Assembly (NCBI RefSeq): GCF_030052995.1 | Contig: NZ_JASJPW010000001.1 | Location: forward strand, 1,974,001-2,038,000 | Length of the DNA: 64,000 nucleotides | Reading direction: 5' to 3' | Origin: Gemmobacter sp. 24YEA27 | GTDB lineage: Bacteria; Pseudomonadota; Alphaproteobacteria; Rhodobacterales; Rhodobacteraceae | Shown here: piece by piece, positions 8,093 to 16,773 of the stretch | Numbering within the stretch: position 1 is the stretch's first letter | Layout of the letters: the number at the start of each line of letters is the position of its first letter | Notes under the pieces: model-generated | The model's database searches: none | What the model saw: only the letters and a program-made list of their open reading frames with translations | What the model was told of the DNA's origin: nothing | Translations under genes and position numbers: made by a program

Positions 8093-9340
8093 ATGAGGCG
8101 TTATTCGGTCTTTGCCCTTGCCCGCGAGGCGTTGCGCTACCATTCCGGCTGGGGAAAGGCCTGGGCCTCGCCGGAACCGAAGAAACACTATGACGCCATC
8201 ATCATCGGCGCTGGCGGTCATGGTCTCGCAACGGCTTATTATCTTGGCAAAAACCACGGCATCAGGAATGTCGCGGTGATCGAGAAGGGCTGGCTCGGCG
8301 GCGGCAATACCGGTCGCAATACGACCATCATCCGCTCGAACTATCTGCAGGATCCCTCCTCGGCGATCTTCGAAAAGGCGCGCGCGCTTTATGAGAACCT
8401 GAGCCAGGATCTGAACTATAATATCATGTTCTCGCCGCGCGGTCTTTTGATGCTGGCGCAGACCCATCACGAGGTCCGGGGCTATAAGCGCACGGTTCAC
8501 GCGAACCAGCTGCAGGGCGTCACCACCGAATGGCTGGAGCCCGAGCAGGTCAAAAAGGTCGTGCCGATCATCAATCTGCACGGGCCGCGCTATCCGGTTC
8601 TGGGCGGTCAGTGGCAGGCGCGGGGCGGCACGGCGCGCCATGACGCCGTGGCCTGGGGCTATGCGCGGGCCTGTTCCGACATGGGTATGGACATCATCCA
8701 GAATTGCGAAGTCACCGCCGTGCGTCAGGAAAACGGCGTGGTGACAGGGGTCGAGACCACGCGTGGCGAGATCTCCTGCAAAAAGCTCGGCATCGTCGTG
8801 GCCGGTCATTCCGGCGTGCTCGCAGAAATGGCGGGCTTCCGGCTGCCGATCGAATCGATCGCGCTTCAGGCGCTGGTCTCGGAACCGATCAAGCCGGTGC
8901 TCGATATCGTCGTGATGGCCAATACCGTCCATGGCTATATCAGCCAGTCCGACAAAGGCGAGCTGGTGATCGGCGGCGGCACTGACGGCTTTAACAACTA
9001 TACCCAGCGTGGCTCCTTCCATCATGTCGAGGAAACACTGCGCGCCCTGGTTGAGACTTTCCCGATCATCTCGCGGCTCAAGATGCTGCGCCAATGGGGC
9101 GGCATCGTCGATATGACCGGCGACCGCTCGCCGATCATCTCGAAAACCCCGCTCGGAAACTGCTTCATCAATTGCGGCTGGGGAACGGGGGGCTTCAAGG
9201 CGATCCCGGGATCCGGCTGGGCGATGGCCGAGCTGATCGCCAAAGGCGAGCCGGGCGCTCTGGCCCGGGAATTCGACATGTGGCGCTTCAAAGAGGGCCG
9301 CTTCATCGACGAATCCGTCGCCGCCGGGGTGGCCCATTGA
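8093..9340 (+). CDS. soxB: Sarcosine oxidase subunit beta
   Basis: A 415-residue flavoprotein of the DAO family. The FAD-binding Rossmann motif GAGGHG lies at 39-44 within YDAIIIGAGGHGLATAYYLG, followed by the dinucleotide-site acid VIEKGWLGGGNTGRN. The ARHD segment around His 183 lies where the covalent-FMN histidine of the corynebacterial enzyme falls (inference from family knowledge). The C-terminal FAD contact is NCGWGTGGFKAIPGSG. In the heterotetramer this subunit oxidises sarcosine to glycine, with methyl transfer to tetrahydrofolate on the alpha subunit. It is the first gene of soxB-D-A-G. Confidence 0.96.
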   Translation: MRRYSVFALAREALRYHSGWGKAWASPEPKKHYDAIIIGAGGHGLATAYYLGKNHGIRNVAVIEKGWLGGGNTGRNTTIIRSNYLQDPSSAIFEKARALYENLSQDLNYNIMFSPRGLLMLAQTHHEVRGYKRTVHANQLQGVTTEWLEPEQVKKVVPIINLHGPRYPVLGGQWQARGGTARHDAVAWGYARACSDMGMDIIQNCEVTAVRQENGVVTGVETTRGEISCKKLGIVVAGHSGVLAEMAGFRLPIESIALQALVSEPIKPVLDIVVMANTVHGYISQSDKGELVIGGGTDGFNNYTQRGSFHHVEETLRALVETFPIISRLKMLRQWGGIVDMTGDRSPIISKTPLGNCFINCGWGTGGFKAIPGSGWAMAELIAKGEPGALAREFDMWRFKEGRFIDESVAAGVAH

Positions 9341-9352
9341 TGCGCCCGCTCA

Positions 9353-9399
9353 TTCATCTGTCTCTAAATATCCCGGGGGCCCGGGGGCAGCGCCCCCGG
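9353..9399. repeat. Dispersed repeat, half copy B inside the sox operon
   Basis: TTCATCTGTCTCTAAATATC followed by CCGGGGG lies 13 bases after the soxB stop, then a perfect CCGGGGGC/GCCCCCGG hairpin. It matches the right half of the composite repeat. It separates soxB from soxD by 85 bases, whereas soxD-soxA and soxA-soxG overlap. Confidence 0.7.
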
Positions 9400-9425
9400 C
9401 TCGCGGCCAGCCCGAGGGCGCACCA

Positions 9426-9749
9426 ATGCTGATCCTTGAATGTCCCTGCTGCGGCGTCAAAGCCGAGGAAACCGAACTCGCCCCCGGTGGCGAGGCGCAT
9501 CTGAAACGGTTCGGCCCCGGCTCCTCTGACGCCGAATTCGAGACCTATATGTTCGCGCGCAAAAACCCCAAAGGCGTGCATTTTGAACGCTGGCGCCATG
9601 CCTATGGCTGCGGCAAATGGTTCCTTGCCGCGCGCGACACCGCGACGCTCGAGGTCTTCGGGACATATCCGGCCCAGACCACGGAACCCCCTGCGGAACT
9701 GATTGCAAAGATCCAGGCGAAACGGCCGGGTTGGAAGGGCTGGAAATGA
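9426..9749 (+). CDS. soxD: Sarcosine oxidase subunit delta
   Basis: A 107-residue zinc-binding subunit. The metal ligands are visible as ECPCCG (Cys 6, Cys 9) near the N-terminus and HAYGCGKWF (His 58, Cys 62), matching the three-Cys/one-His zinc site of known SoxD. The segments YMFARKNPKGVHFERW and FGTYPA are also characteristic. It stabilises the alpha/beta complex. Its TGA overlaps the soxA ATG (ATGA), so the two are translationally coupled. Confidence 0.95.
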   Translation: MLILECPCCGVKAEETELAPGGEAHLKRFGPGSSDAEFETYMFARKNPKGVHFERWRHAYGCGKWFLAARDTATLEVFGTYPAQTTEPPAELIAKIQAKRPGWKGWK

Positions 9750-11086
9750 GCGCGAGGCTGCAAAAAGGCGGGCGCCTGATCAACCGATCGGCCCGGATGG
9801 AATTCACCTTTAACGGCAAAAAGCTGAACGGGCTTGCCGGCGACACGCTGGCCTCGGCGCTTCTGGCCAATGATCAGCTGCTGGTCGGGCGCTCGTTCAA
9901 ATATCACCGTCCGCGCGGCATCATGGCCTCGGGCCCGGAAGAACCCAATGCGCTGGTCGCCCTGGGCGAGGGCGCGCGGTTTGAACCCAATCAGCGCGTC
10001 ACCACGACCGAGCTCTTTGACGGGCTGACCAGCGCCAGCCAGAATCACTGGCCCTCGCTGGAATTCGACATTGGCGCGGTGAACAACAAGCTCGCGCGCT
10101 TCCTGCCGGCGGGCTTTTATTACAAGACCTTCATTCATCCGCGTTCGGCCTGGAAACATCTCTTCGAGCCAGTCATCCGCCGCTCGGCCGGCCTCGGCAA
10201 ACCGCCGGAAGAGGCAGATGCCGACCGCTACGAATATACCTATGGCCATGCCGATATCCTTATTGCGGGCGGCGGTATTGCGGGCCTGCAGGCGGCGCTG
10301 GTTGCGGGGGCTTCGGGCGCGAAAGTGCTCCTCCTCGAACAGACCGCGCATTGGGGCGGCCGCGCGCCGGTCGATGGCGATATCATCGACGGCAAACCGG
10401 CCGAAGCCTGGATCGCCCAGGCGCTGCAGACCCTTGGCGCGATGGAAAATGTCAGCTTCCGCGCACGCACGATGGTTTCGGGCGTCTATGATCACGGCTA
10501 TGTGCTGGCCGAAGAGCGCATCGCCGACCATACCCCCGGCGACGGGCGGCCCCGCAAACGCCTCTGGCGTATCCGGGCTACGAAAGTCATCGCCGCAACC
10601 GGGGCGCTGGAACGCCCGCTGTCATTTGCCGGCAACGATGTTCCCGGCGTCATGCTGGCCTCTGCCACCCGTGATTATGCCGTGAATTTCGCGGTCTCGC
10701 CTGGCGAGCGCACGGTTGTCGTCACCAATAATGACGATGCCTACCGCACCGCGCTCACACTGAAAGAGGCGGGCCTTGAGGTCACCGTGGTCGATGCGCG
10801 CGCCTCGACCTCCGGCGAGCTGCCGTCCCGTGCCCGTGCGATGGGCATCCGGATCGAGACCGGGCGCGGCATCGTTAAGGTGAAAGGCGGCAAGCGCGTC
10901 ACCGGCGTCGCCATCGGTCTCCAGGCCGGTGAGGGCGGCGCGGTGGAAGACATCGTCTGTGATGCGGTCGCCATGTCGGGCGGCTGGTCGCCGGTCGTGC
11001 ATCTGTGGTCGCATTGCGGCGGCAAGCTGATCTGGGACGAAGCGCGCGCGCTGTTCCGTCCCGATGCACCCGCCCGCGCTGGGTGA
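9746..11086 (+). CDS. soxA: Sarcosine oxidase subunit alpha, N-terminal part (frameshifted gene)
   Basis: Starts MSARLQKGGRLINRSARMEF. Residues 1-110 form the small N-terminal domain (FTFNGKKLNGLAGDTLASAL, YHRPRGIMASGPEEPNALV). An NAD-binding fold follows with DILIAGGGIAGLQAALVAG, then ATGALERPLSFAGNDVPGVM. The frame ends prematurely after GGKLIWDEARALFRPD with APARAG and a stop. In homologues the protein continues directly into the aminomethyltransferase-like half, which is present in another frame from 11064. The break lies between about 11062 and 11085, among CCC runs at 11069-11071 and 11073-11075; adding one C to each restores a 1003-residue protein. It is probably a sequencing error rather than a dead gene. 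Confidence 0.9.
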   Translation: MSARLQKGGRLINRSARMEFTFNGKKLNGLAGDTLASALLANDQLLVGRSFKYHRPRGIMASGPEEPNALVALGEGARFEPNQRVTTTELFDGLTSASQNHWPSLEFDIGAVNNKLARFLPAGFYYKTFIHPRSAWKHLFEPVIRRSAGLGKPPEEADADRYEYTYGHADILIAGGGIAGLQAALVAGASGAKVLLLEQTAHWGGRAPVDGDIIDGKPAEAWIAQALQTLGAMENVSFRARTMVSGVYDHGYVLAEERIADHTPGDGRPRKRLWRIRATKVIAATGALERPLSFAGNDVPGVMLASATRDYAVNFAVSPGERTVVVTNNDDAYRTALTLKEAGLEVTVVDARASTSGELPSRARAMGIRIETGRGIVKVKGGKRVTGVAIGLQAGEGGAVEDIVCDAVAMSGGWSPVVHLWSHCGGKLIWDEARALFRPDAPARAG

Positions 11087-12755
11087 GGATGGCACCGCCA
11101 TGGTCTATCCGGCAGGCGCGGCCAATGGCGCGCTGGCGGCGGCAGAGGCGCTGAGCGATGCGGCGGCCCAGGCCGCTCTGGCGGTTGAGGCCACTGGCCA
11201 TAAGACGGGCGCGGCTGCGACTGCTTCGGCGGATGTGGTCGAAGAGGGCGCGATGCTTCCGGTCTGGATCATGCCGGCCTCGGCGGGGATCGATCTGAAA
11301 TCGAAAATGTGGCTCGATTTCCAGAATGACGTGAAGGTCTCTGACGTGCAGCTTGCCGCGCGCGAAGGCTATGTCTCGGTCGAACATACCAAGCGCTATA
11401 CCACGCTGGGCATGGCGACGGATCAGGGGAAACTTTCGAATATCAACGGGCTCGCAGTGCTTGCTGATGCTCTGGGCGAACAGATCCCGCGCGTCGGCAC
11501 CACAACCTTCCGCCCGCCTTATGCGCCCGTCACGATCGGCGCGCTGACGGGTGAGGCACGCGGCGACATCTTCCAGCCGCTGCGCAAGACGCCCATGCAT
11601 GACTGGCACCTCGCCCATGGCGCCTATATGGAGCCCGTCGGCCTCTGGCAGCGGCCCTATACCTATCCGCGTGCGGGCGAAACGCATGACCAGGCGGTCA
11701 ACCGCGAGGTGCTGAACACCCGCGAAAGGCTGGGCCTGCTTGATGCCTCGACGCTGGGCAAGATTCTCGTGAAAGGGCCGGATGCGGGGAAATTCCTCGA
11801 TATGCTCTACACCAATGTGATGTCGAATCTCGGGATCGGCAAATGCCGCTACGGGCTGATGTGCAACGAACAGGGCTTCCTGTCGGATGACGGTGTGGTG
11901 ATCCGCATCGCCGAAGACACCTGGCTTTGCCACACCACATCCGGTGGGGCAGACCGGATCCATGGCTGGATGGAAGACTGGCTGCAATGCGAATGGTGGG
12001 ACTGGCAGGTCTATACCGCCAACCTGACCGAGCAATATGGCCAGATCGCGGTTGTCGGCCCCAATGCCCGGAAACTGCTGGAAAAACTTGGCGGGATGGA
12101 TGTCTCGAAAGAGGCGCTGCCCTTCATGACCTTCAGGGATGGCGAGCTTGCGGGCTTCCCGGTCCGCGTTCACCGCATCTCTTTCTCGGGCGAGCTGAGC
12201 TACGAGATCGCAGTGCCTGCGAGCCATGCGCTTGCCTTCTGGGAACTGCTTTACGACGAAGGCCAGGAGTTCGGTCTCCAGACCTATGGCACCGAAGGCC
12301 TGCACGTCCTGCGCGCCGAAAAGGGCTTTATCATGATCGGGGACGAAACCGACGGGACGGTGATCCCGCAGGATCTCAACCTCGACTGGGCGATTTCGAA
12401 GAAGAAAGAAGACTTCCTCGGCAAACGCGGCCAGCAGCGCACCTTCCTCGCGGCAAAAGACCGCTGGAAGCTGGTGGGCTTTGAAAGCCTGGACGGATCG
12501 GTGATCCCCGATGGCGCCTATGTCATCGCGGCGGGCACCAATGAATACGGGTTCCGCAATTCCCAGGGCCGCATCACCTCGACCTATCATTCGCCGACGC
12601 TGAAAAGAGGCATCGCGATGGGGCTTCTGAAAGACGGCCCGGCACGGATGGGCGAAGTGGTCGAATTCACCGCGATGACCGGCGGCGTCTCGGTCGCGGC
12701 AAAGGTGGTTGACCCGGTTTTCTATGACAAGGAAGGGGAGAAGCAGAATGTCTGA
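11064..12755 (+). CDS. soxA: Sarcosine oxidase subunit alpha, C-terminal part (frameshifted gene)
   Basis: This continues soxA in a second frame: PPALGEDGTAMVYPAGAANG matches the linker that follows FRPD in homologues. Next come a cysteine-free linker, DLKSKMWLDFQNDVKVSDVQ and AREGYVSVEHTKRYTTLGMA. The GcvT-like folate-binding domain then follows (TRERLGLLDASTLGKILVKG, SFSGELSYEIAVP, FIMIGDETDGTVIPQDLNLD). This half accepts the one-carbon unit as methylene-tetrahydrofolate. Codon bias and conservation are intact on both sides of the break. The stop overlaps soxG. The ATG at 11064 is not a true start. Confidence 0.9.
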   Translation: MHPPALGEDGTAMVYPAGAANGALAAAEALSDAAAQAALAVEATGHKTGAAATASADVVEEGAMLPVWIMPASAGIDLKSKMWLDFQNDVKVSDVQLAAREGYVSVEHTKRYTTLGMATDQGKLSNINGLAVLADALGEQIPRVGTTTFRPPYAPVTIGALTGEARGDIFQPLRKTPMHDWHLAHGAYMEPVGLWQRPYTYPRAGETHDQAVNREVLNTRERLGLLDASTLGKILVKGPDAGKFLDMLYTNVMSNLGIGKCRYGLMCNEQGFLSDDGVVIRIAEDTWLCHTTSGGADRIHGWMEDWLQCEWWDWQVYTANLTEQYGQIAVVGPNARKLLEKLGGMDVSKEALPFMTFRDGELAGFPVRVHRISFSGELSYEIAVPASHALAFWELLYDEGQEFGLQTYGTEGLHVLRAEKGFIMIGDETDGTVIPQDLNLDWAISKKKEDFLGKRGQQRTFLAAKDRWKLVGFESLDGSVIPDGAYVIAAGTNEYGFRNSQGRITSTYHSPTLKRGIAMGLLKDGPARMGEVVEFTAMTGGVSVAAKVVDPVFYDKEGEKQNV

Positions 12756-13311
12756 TCCGGTTTCTGCCCTGCAAGGCGCGGTGGCCCAGGGCTTTGCCCG
12801 CGTGGAAGAGATCGGCCCGCTGGGGATGATCACGCTGCGCGCCAAGCCCGGCACTGAGGGGCTGGAGGCGGCGATCAAAGCCGCAACCGGCTGCGATCTG
12901 CCCGGGGCGCGCAGGATCACCCATCAGGGCGCGAACAGCTGCGGCTGGATGAGCAATGACGAATTCCTGCTCGTCCTGCCTTACGCCGATGTGGCGAAAG
13001 CGCTTGCCGCGATTGCGGTGGCGATGGCAGGCGCGCATCATCTGGCGGTCGATGTCTCGGATGCGCGGGCGGTGTTTCGCGTGACCGGGCCGCAGGCCGA
13101 TCAGGTGCTGCGCAAGCTGACCCCGGCCGATCTGGATAAGGTGGAGGCGGACGAGATCCGCCGTTCGCGCTTTGCCCAGGTGGCGGCGGCCTTCTGGCCG
13201 GTCGCAGCAGCGGGGACAGATTGTGGCTATACGCTGGTCTGCTTCCGCTCGGTCGCGGGCTATGTCATGGGTCTTCTGACCCATGCGGCGCAGGCGGGCA
13301 GCGAACTCTGA
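12748..13311 (+). CDS. soxG: Sarcosine oxidase subunit gamma
   Basis: 187 residues, starting MSDPVSALQGAVAQGFARVE. It is GcvT-like in fold (ITLRAKPGTEGLEAAIKAAT, SNDEFLLVLPY, VDVSDARAVFRVTGPQADQV, CFRSVAGYVMGLLTHAA). It is the fourth subunit of the heterotetrameric enzyme and supports assembly around alpha. The ATG at 12748 overlaps the soxA stop by 8 bases, so it is translated by coupling; an earlier Met at 12709 in the same frame would lie deep inside soxA. Last gene of the operon. Confidence 0.93.
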   Translation: MSDPVSALQGAVAQGFARVEEIGPLGMITLRAKPGTEGLEAAIKAATGCDLPGARRITHQGANSCGWMSNDEFLLVLPYADVAKALAAIAVAMAGAHHLAVDVSDARAVFRVTGPQADQVLRKLTPADLDKVEADEIRRSRFAQVAAAFWPVAAAGTDCGYTLVCFRSVAGYVMGLLTHAAQAGSEL

Positions 13312-13507
13312 CCGGCGACGCTTCCGGGCCGGGATTAATACCGCACAGATCCGTTTCTGACGGGTCTGGCTTGCAGTTATTCTGCATCGCAAAAGCGATT
13401 TGGCATTGGCCAGAGGCCCGGTCTCTGCCTTCCGGAACCGCAGTTGCATATAGCGAAGGGTCGGTTAGTCTCGCGGCATATTGCTTTCTGATCCGGAGCT
13501 TTCGCAT

Positions 13508-13921
13508 ATGCCGAGATTAGGCTTTCTCGCTTTTTTCCTCCTCGTTTTAACATCTTCTCTTGCCAGGGCCGAGATTGGTGTCTGGCGTTGCACGCTTGGA
13601 CCGATCAGCGACCGGACGCCCTTTTTCTCGGGGGATCTGCTGATCGCCTATGACCCCGAAACGACACAGCTTTGGGTCAATGATGTCGGGATTGCGGGGA
13701 TAGATAAGGGCTTTATCCCGGCAAAGGTTTCAATTGACGCAGGCCAGGTCGATCTGCGCTGGAAGCTCAGACTGGCAGAGCATCTGGGCGAAAGAATCGC
13801 ACGCTTTGCCTATAAGGCGCAATTTGATGCGAGCGGGCGCCAGTTGACCGCAACCGGCTGGGCTGACGGCTATCGCAACCCGCCCGCGGCCACAGTTTCC
13901 GGCCCCTGCGTCAGGGCATAG
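13508..13921 (+). CDS. Secreted hypothetical protein
   Basis: 137 residues with a clear signal peptide (MPRLGFLAFFLLVLTSSLARA, cleavage expected before EIGVW). The mature part is about 116 residues with two cysteines (WRCTLGP near the N-terminus, GPCVRA at the end) that could form a terminal disulfide, and beta-rich strands such as FFSGDLLIAYDPETTQLWVN. ATG 13508 has GGAG eight bases upstream, which decides the start over an earlier Met at 13481. It stands alone between soxG and sodB. I do not recognise the family. Confidence 0.6.
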   Translation: MPRLGFLAFFLLVLTSSLARAEIGVWRCTLGPISDRTPFFSGDLLIAYDPETTQLWVNDVGIAGIDKGFIPAKVSIDAGQVDLRWKLRLAEHLGERIARFAYKAQFDASGRQLTATGWADGYRNPPAATVSGPCVRA

Positions 13922-14065
13922 GGCAAAACCGGCGCGTTTTGCGGCGCGCGATCAGGCGCCCTTGTAAGGCGTTGTTTCGCTTTGTCTTGCCCGCAGGGCT
14001 TGACCTTCGGGGCGGATGCGCCCTTATTCCAGACGTAACGCCCCATCCGAACAGGAGTGAGTCCG

Positions 14066-14665
14066 ATGACGTTTCATCTTCCCGATCTGCCCTATAAATA
14101 CAACGCCCTTGAGCCGCTTGGCATGTCGATGGAAACGCTGGAATTCCACCATGACCTGCATCACAAGGCCTATGTCGACAACGGCAACAAGCTGATTGCC
14201 GGCACCGAATGGGAGAAGAAGTCGCTCGACGAGATCGTCGTCGGCACCTACCAGGCTGGCGCTGTGGCGCAGAATGGCATCTTCAACAATGCTTCGCAGC
14301 ACTGGAACCACAATCTGTTCTGGGAAATCATGGGGCCGGACCAGGTCGGGATCCCCGGCGCGCTGGAAAAGGCGCTGACCGAAAGCTTCGGCTCGGTTGC
14401 AAAATTCAAGGAAGATTTCGCCGCGGCCGGTGCTGGCCAGTTCGGTTCGGGCTGGGCCTGGCTGGTGAAAGACAAGGACGGGTCGCTCAAGGTCACCAAG
14501 ACCGAGAATGGCGTGAACCCGCTGGTCTTTGGTCAGACCGCGCTTCTGGGCTGCGACGTGTGGGAGCATTCCTACTATATCGACTTCCGCAATAAGCGCC
14601 CGGCTTACCTGTCGAACTTCCTCGAAAAGCTGGTGAACTGGGAAGCCGTCGCCGCGAAACTCTGA
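14066..14665 (+). CDS. sodB: Superoxide dismutase, Fe/Mn family (Fe-type)
   Basis: A 199-residue enzyme that converts superoxide to peroxide and oxygen. All four metal ligands are present: His 28 (LEFHHDLHH), His 82 (NNASQHWNHNLFW), Asp 164 and His 168 (DVWEHSYYIDFRNKRPAYL). The sequence around the ligands resembles iron or cambialistic enzymes. ATG 14066 follows ACAGGAG at good spacing; the GTG at 14057 is less likely. There is no signal peptide, so it is cytoplasmic. Monocistronic, followed by a strong terminator. Confidence 0.96.
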   Translation: MTFHLPDLPYKYNALEPLGMSMETLEFHHDLHHKAYVDNGNKLIAGTEWEKKSLDEIVVGTYQAGAVAQNGIFNNASQHWNHNLFWEIMGPDQVGIPGALEKALTESFGSVAKFKEDFAAAGAGQFGSGWAWLVKDKDGSLKVTKTENGVNPLVFGQTALLGCDVWEHSYYIDFRNKRPAYLSNFLEKLVNWEAVAAKL

Positions 14666-14691
14666 TCCGTCCCTGACGGATGACAAAAGGG

Positions 14692-14728
14692 GCCCCGCCG
14701 CATTGCGCTGGCGGGGCTTCTTTTTTTT
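14692..14728 (+). terminator. Rho-independent terminator of sodB
   Basis: GCCCCGCC / GGCGGGGC stem with a 10-base loop, followed by TTCTTTTTTTT, 26 bases after the sodB stop. Confidence 0.9.
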
Positions 14729-14900
14729 GGCGCGGCTTTGCCATGTGATCCTGTGCACCAGATCCTGGCTTTGCGCCGCCTGACCCGGGACAGCCCGGCG
14801 TGTCGCGGATGTTCCGGGCATGTACGGAACGCGTCTTCCCTTTCCGCCGGCCCGGGGCGAAAGTCGTCGCCGGAGAATGGCTAAGCGCAGGAGCAGCGGC

Positions 14901-15965
14901 ATGGGGTGGAGAAAGACGGTGCCAGCGCTTTGCCTGGCGCTCAGCGCAATGCCCGGGCTGTCAAAACCGGCAGCGGCTCAGGACTGGTTCACGCGTGAGG
15001 CCTGTAGCACGGGCGAGATCCGGGTCTGGCCCGAGGTTCTGTCCGTCGCGGATGAGGCGCGCTATTCTGCCATCGCCGGGGAGGTGCCGAACAGCCTTGG
15101 CCGGTTCTGGAAGATCACCGCGCCGGGCGGCCAGATCTCCTGGCTCTGGGGCACCTATCATGTCTCTGAGCGCCGCCTGCTTGCTTTGCCACAAGAACTG
15201 CGCGAGGTGCTTGAAGCTGCTGATGTTGTGGCGCTGGAGTTCAATCCGCAGCCCGGGACCCGCGCCGATATCCGCCGCGCCAATGACCAGGCCTGGATGT
15301 TCATTAGCCCGGGGGCAGCGCCGGATGACCGCGCGGATTTCCCGCCACAGATCCTCGACCATATCGCGCTGCGGCTTGAGACCTTTGGCTGGGATCCGGG
15401 CTATATGTCGATGATGACCGATGCCGGTCTGTTCAGCCTGTTGCTGTCAGACCCCTGTTCGGATTTCACCCCGTTCATGCCGGCCCAGGACTTTTTCATC
15501 GCCCAGACCGGCTGGCTTGCGGGGGCGCGGATTGCAGGGCTGCAAGAGCCATGGGAACTCGGCGCAGAGCTGACGGTGCCGGAACGCGCGGCGGCGGCAC
15601 GGGCGGCGCTGCTGCTTTACGGGCTTTATCTCGGGCCGGATTCCGCGCTTGCCGGGCTGCGGGAGACCGGCTTCGCGCTTTATCTCGAGGGGCGGATCGG
15701 GGTGATGGATGCCTGGTCGGATGGCTGGGCGGAACAGGTGCTGGGGGCTGCGCGCGGGCGTGAGGTGGTGGATCTTGCCGAGAGCTATCTGCTGGTCGAG
15801 CGCAATGCGATCTGGATGGAAAAGATCCGGAGCCTGGCCGGTCAGGGCAATGCGGTGATTGCGGTCGGGGCCTCGCATCTGCCGGGGGATCTGGGGCTGG
15901 TAAGCATGATCCGCGATGCAGGCTACCAGGTGGAGCGGGTGGTTTTGCCGGGCGAGATGCCCTGA
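14901..15965 (+). CDS. TraB/GumN family protein, exported
   Basis: 354 residues from ATG 14901, which has AGGAG at seven bases; earlier in-frame Met codons at 14820 and 14877 have poorer spacing. The signal peptide is MGWRKTVPALCLALSAMPGL and ends SKPAAAQ. The mature domain shows the TraB/GumN features: ISWLWGTYHVSERRLLALP near the N-terminus, VVALEFNP, and GQGNAVIAVGASHLPGDLGL near the C-terminus with the GxHLxGxxG loop and DAGYQVERV. The two conserved histidine motifs suggest a metallohydrolase-like fold; some family members are proteases. The substrate is unknown. It shares the intergenic space with the convergent LOG gene. Confidence 0.82.
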   Translation: MGWRKTVPALCLALSAMPGLSKPAAAQDWFTREACSTGEIRVWPEVLSVADEARYSAIAGEVPNSLGRFWKITAPGGQISWLWGTYHVSERRLLALPQELREVLEAADVVALEFNPQPGTRADIRRANDQAWMFISPGAAPDDRADFPPQILDHIALRLETFGWDPGYMSMMTDAGLFSLLLSDPCSDFTPFMPAQDFFIAQTGWLAGARIAGLQEPWELGAELTVPERAAAARAALLLYGLYLGPDSALAGLRETGFALYLEGRIGVMDAWSDGWAEQVLGAARGREVVDLAESYLLVERNAIWMEKIRSLAGQGNAVIAVGASHLPGDLGLVSMIRDAGYQVERVVLPGEMP

Positions 15966-16038
15966 GCCCGGTCACTCCTGGCCACTGTGGCCCGCCGGGG
16001 ATGCCTCCGGCGGGGGTGTCTGGATCAGGAGGAATGGC

Positions 16039-16605
16039 TCAGGCGGTAAGGCGGGCCTGGAGCGCGGCAGTGAGCGCCTCTGTCAGCGCCGGCACATCGG
16101 GGACGGCGCTGAACTGGCTTTTCAGCGAGGCATCGGCGAAGCCCTCGCGGATGATATGGTCGATCAGCGCGAGCAGCGGCTGCCAGTAGCCATCGGTATC
16201 GAGCAGGAAGATCGGTTTCTTATGCAGCCCGATCTGCGCCCAGGTCAGCACTTCGAAAAATTCGTCGAGGCTGCCGGCGCCGCCCGGCAGCACCACAATC
16301 GCATCCGAATTCATGAACATGACCTTTTTGCGCTCATGCATGTCTTCGGTGATCACAAAAGTGGTCAGATCGCGTTTGCCTTTTTCAAGCCCCAGCAGAT
16401 GCACCGGAATCACGCCAAGCGTGGTGGCGCCGGCCCCCTGGGCGGCGCGGGCGACCTCGCCCATCAGGCCGACATCACCGGCGCCATAGACGAGGCGCCA
16501 TTTTTGCGCCGCGATTTCGCGCCCGAAGCTCTGGGCGGTGGCGACATGGGCGGGATTGGATCCGGGGCGCGAGCCGCAGAAGACGCAGATTGAGGGAAGC
16601 TGCAT
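16039..16605 (-). CDS. LOG family protein (TIGR00730), nucleoside monophosphate phosphoribohydrolase
   Basis: 188 residues with the Rossmann-like LOG fold: SICVFCGSRPGSNPAH at the N-terminus, LVYGAGDVGLMGEVARAAQG, then the hallmark PGGAGSLDEFFEVLTWAQIG (PGGxGTxxE type, with Ala-Gly-Ser) and the ERKKVMF segment before it. LOG enzymes release a base from a nucleoside 5'-monophosphate; in plants this activates cytokinins, while in bacteria the physiological substrate is often unclear. Complete and intact. It converges on the TraB/GumN gene, and the short gap contains a GC-rich inverted repeat related to the left end of the dispersed repeat. Confidence 0.9.
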   Translation of the reverse strand: MQLPSICVFCGSRPGSNPAHVATAQSFGREIAAQKWRLVYGAGDVGLMGEVARAAQGAGATTLGVIPVHLLGLEKGKRDLTTFVITEDMHERKKVMFMNSDAIVVLPGGAGSLDEFFEVLTWAQIGLHKKPIFLLDTDGYWQPLLALIDHIIREGFADASLKSQFSAVPDVPALTEALTAALQARLTA

Positions 16606-16773
16606 TGGGACTCCTGAATTCGATTGCCAGCGGGGGCGATATCGGGGTTTCCTTTAGGCGATAACCTGCCGGGATGCGATGGGAAACCTGACGAAGAGGC
16701 GTCGGGGAAACCTGTCCGGCCGGAAGGGGCTGAGGCCGCGCGGATCGCGCGACGGTGACGGAGAGGGGAACGG

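Noticed and set aside
11064..11066. ATG as the start of an independent aminomethyltransferase gene
   Set aside because: The protein continues soxA exactly where homologues do; this Met is a by-product of the frame break.
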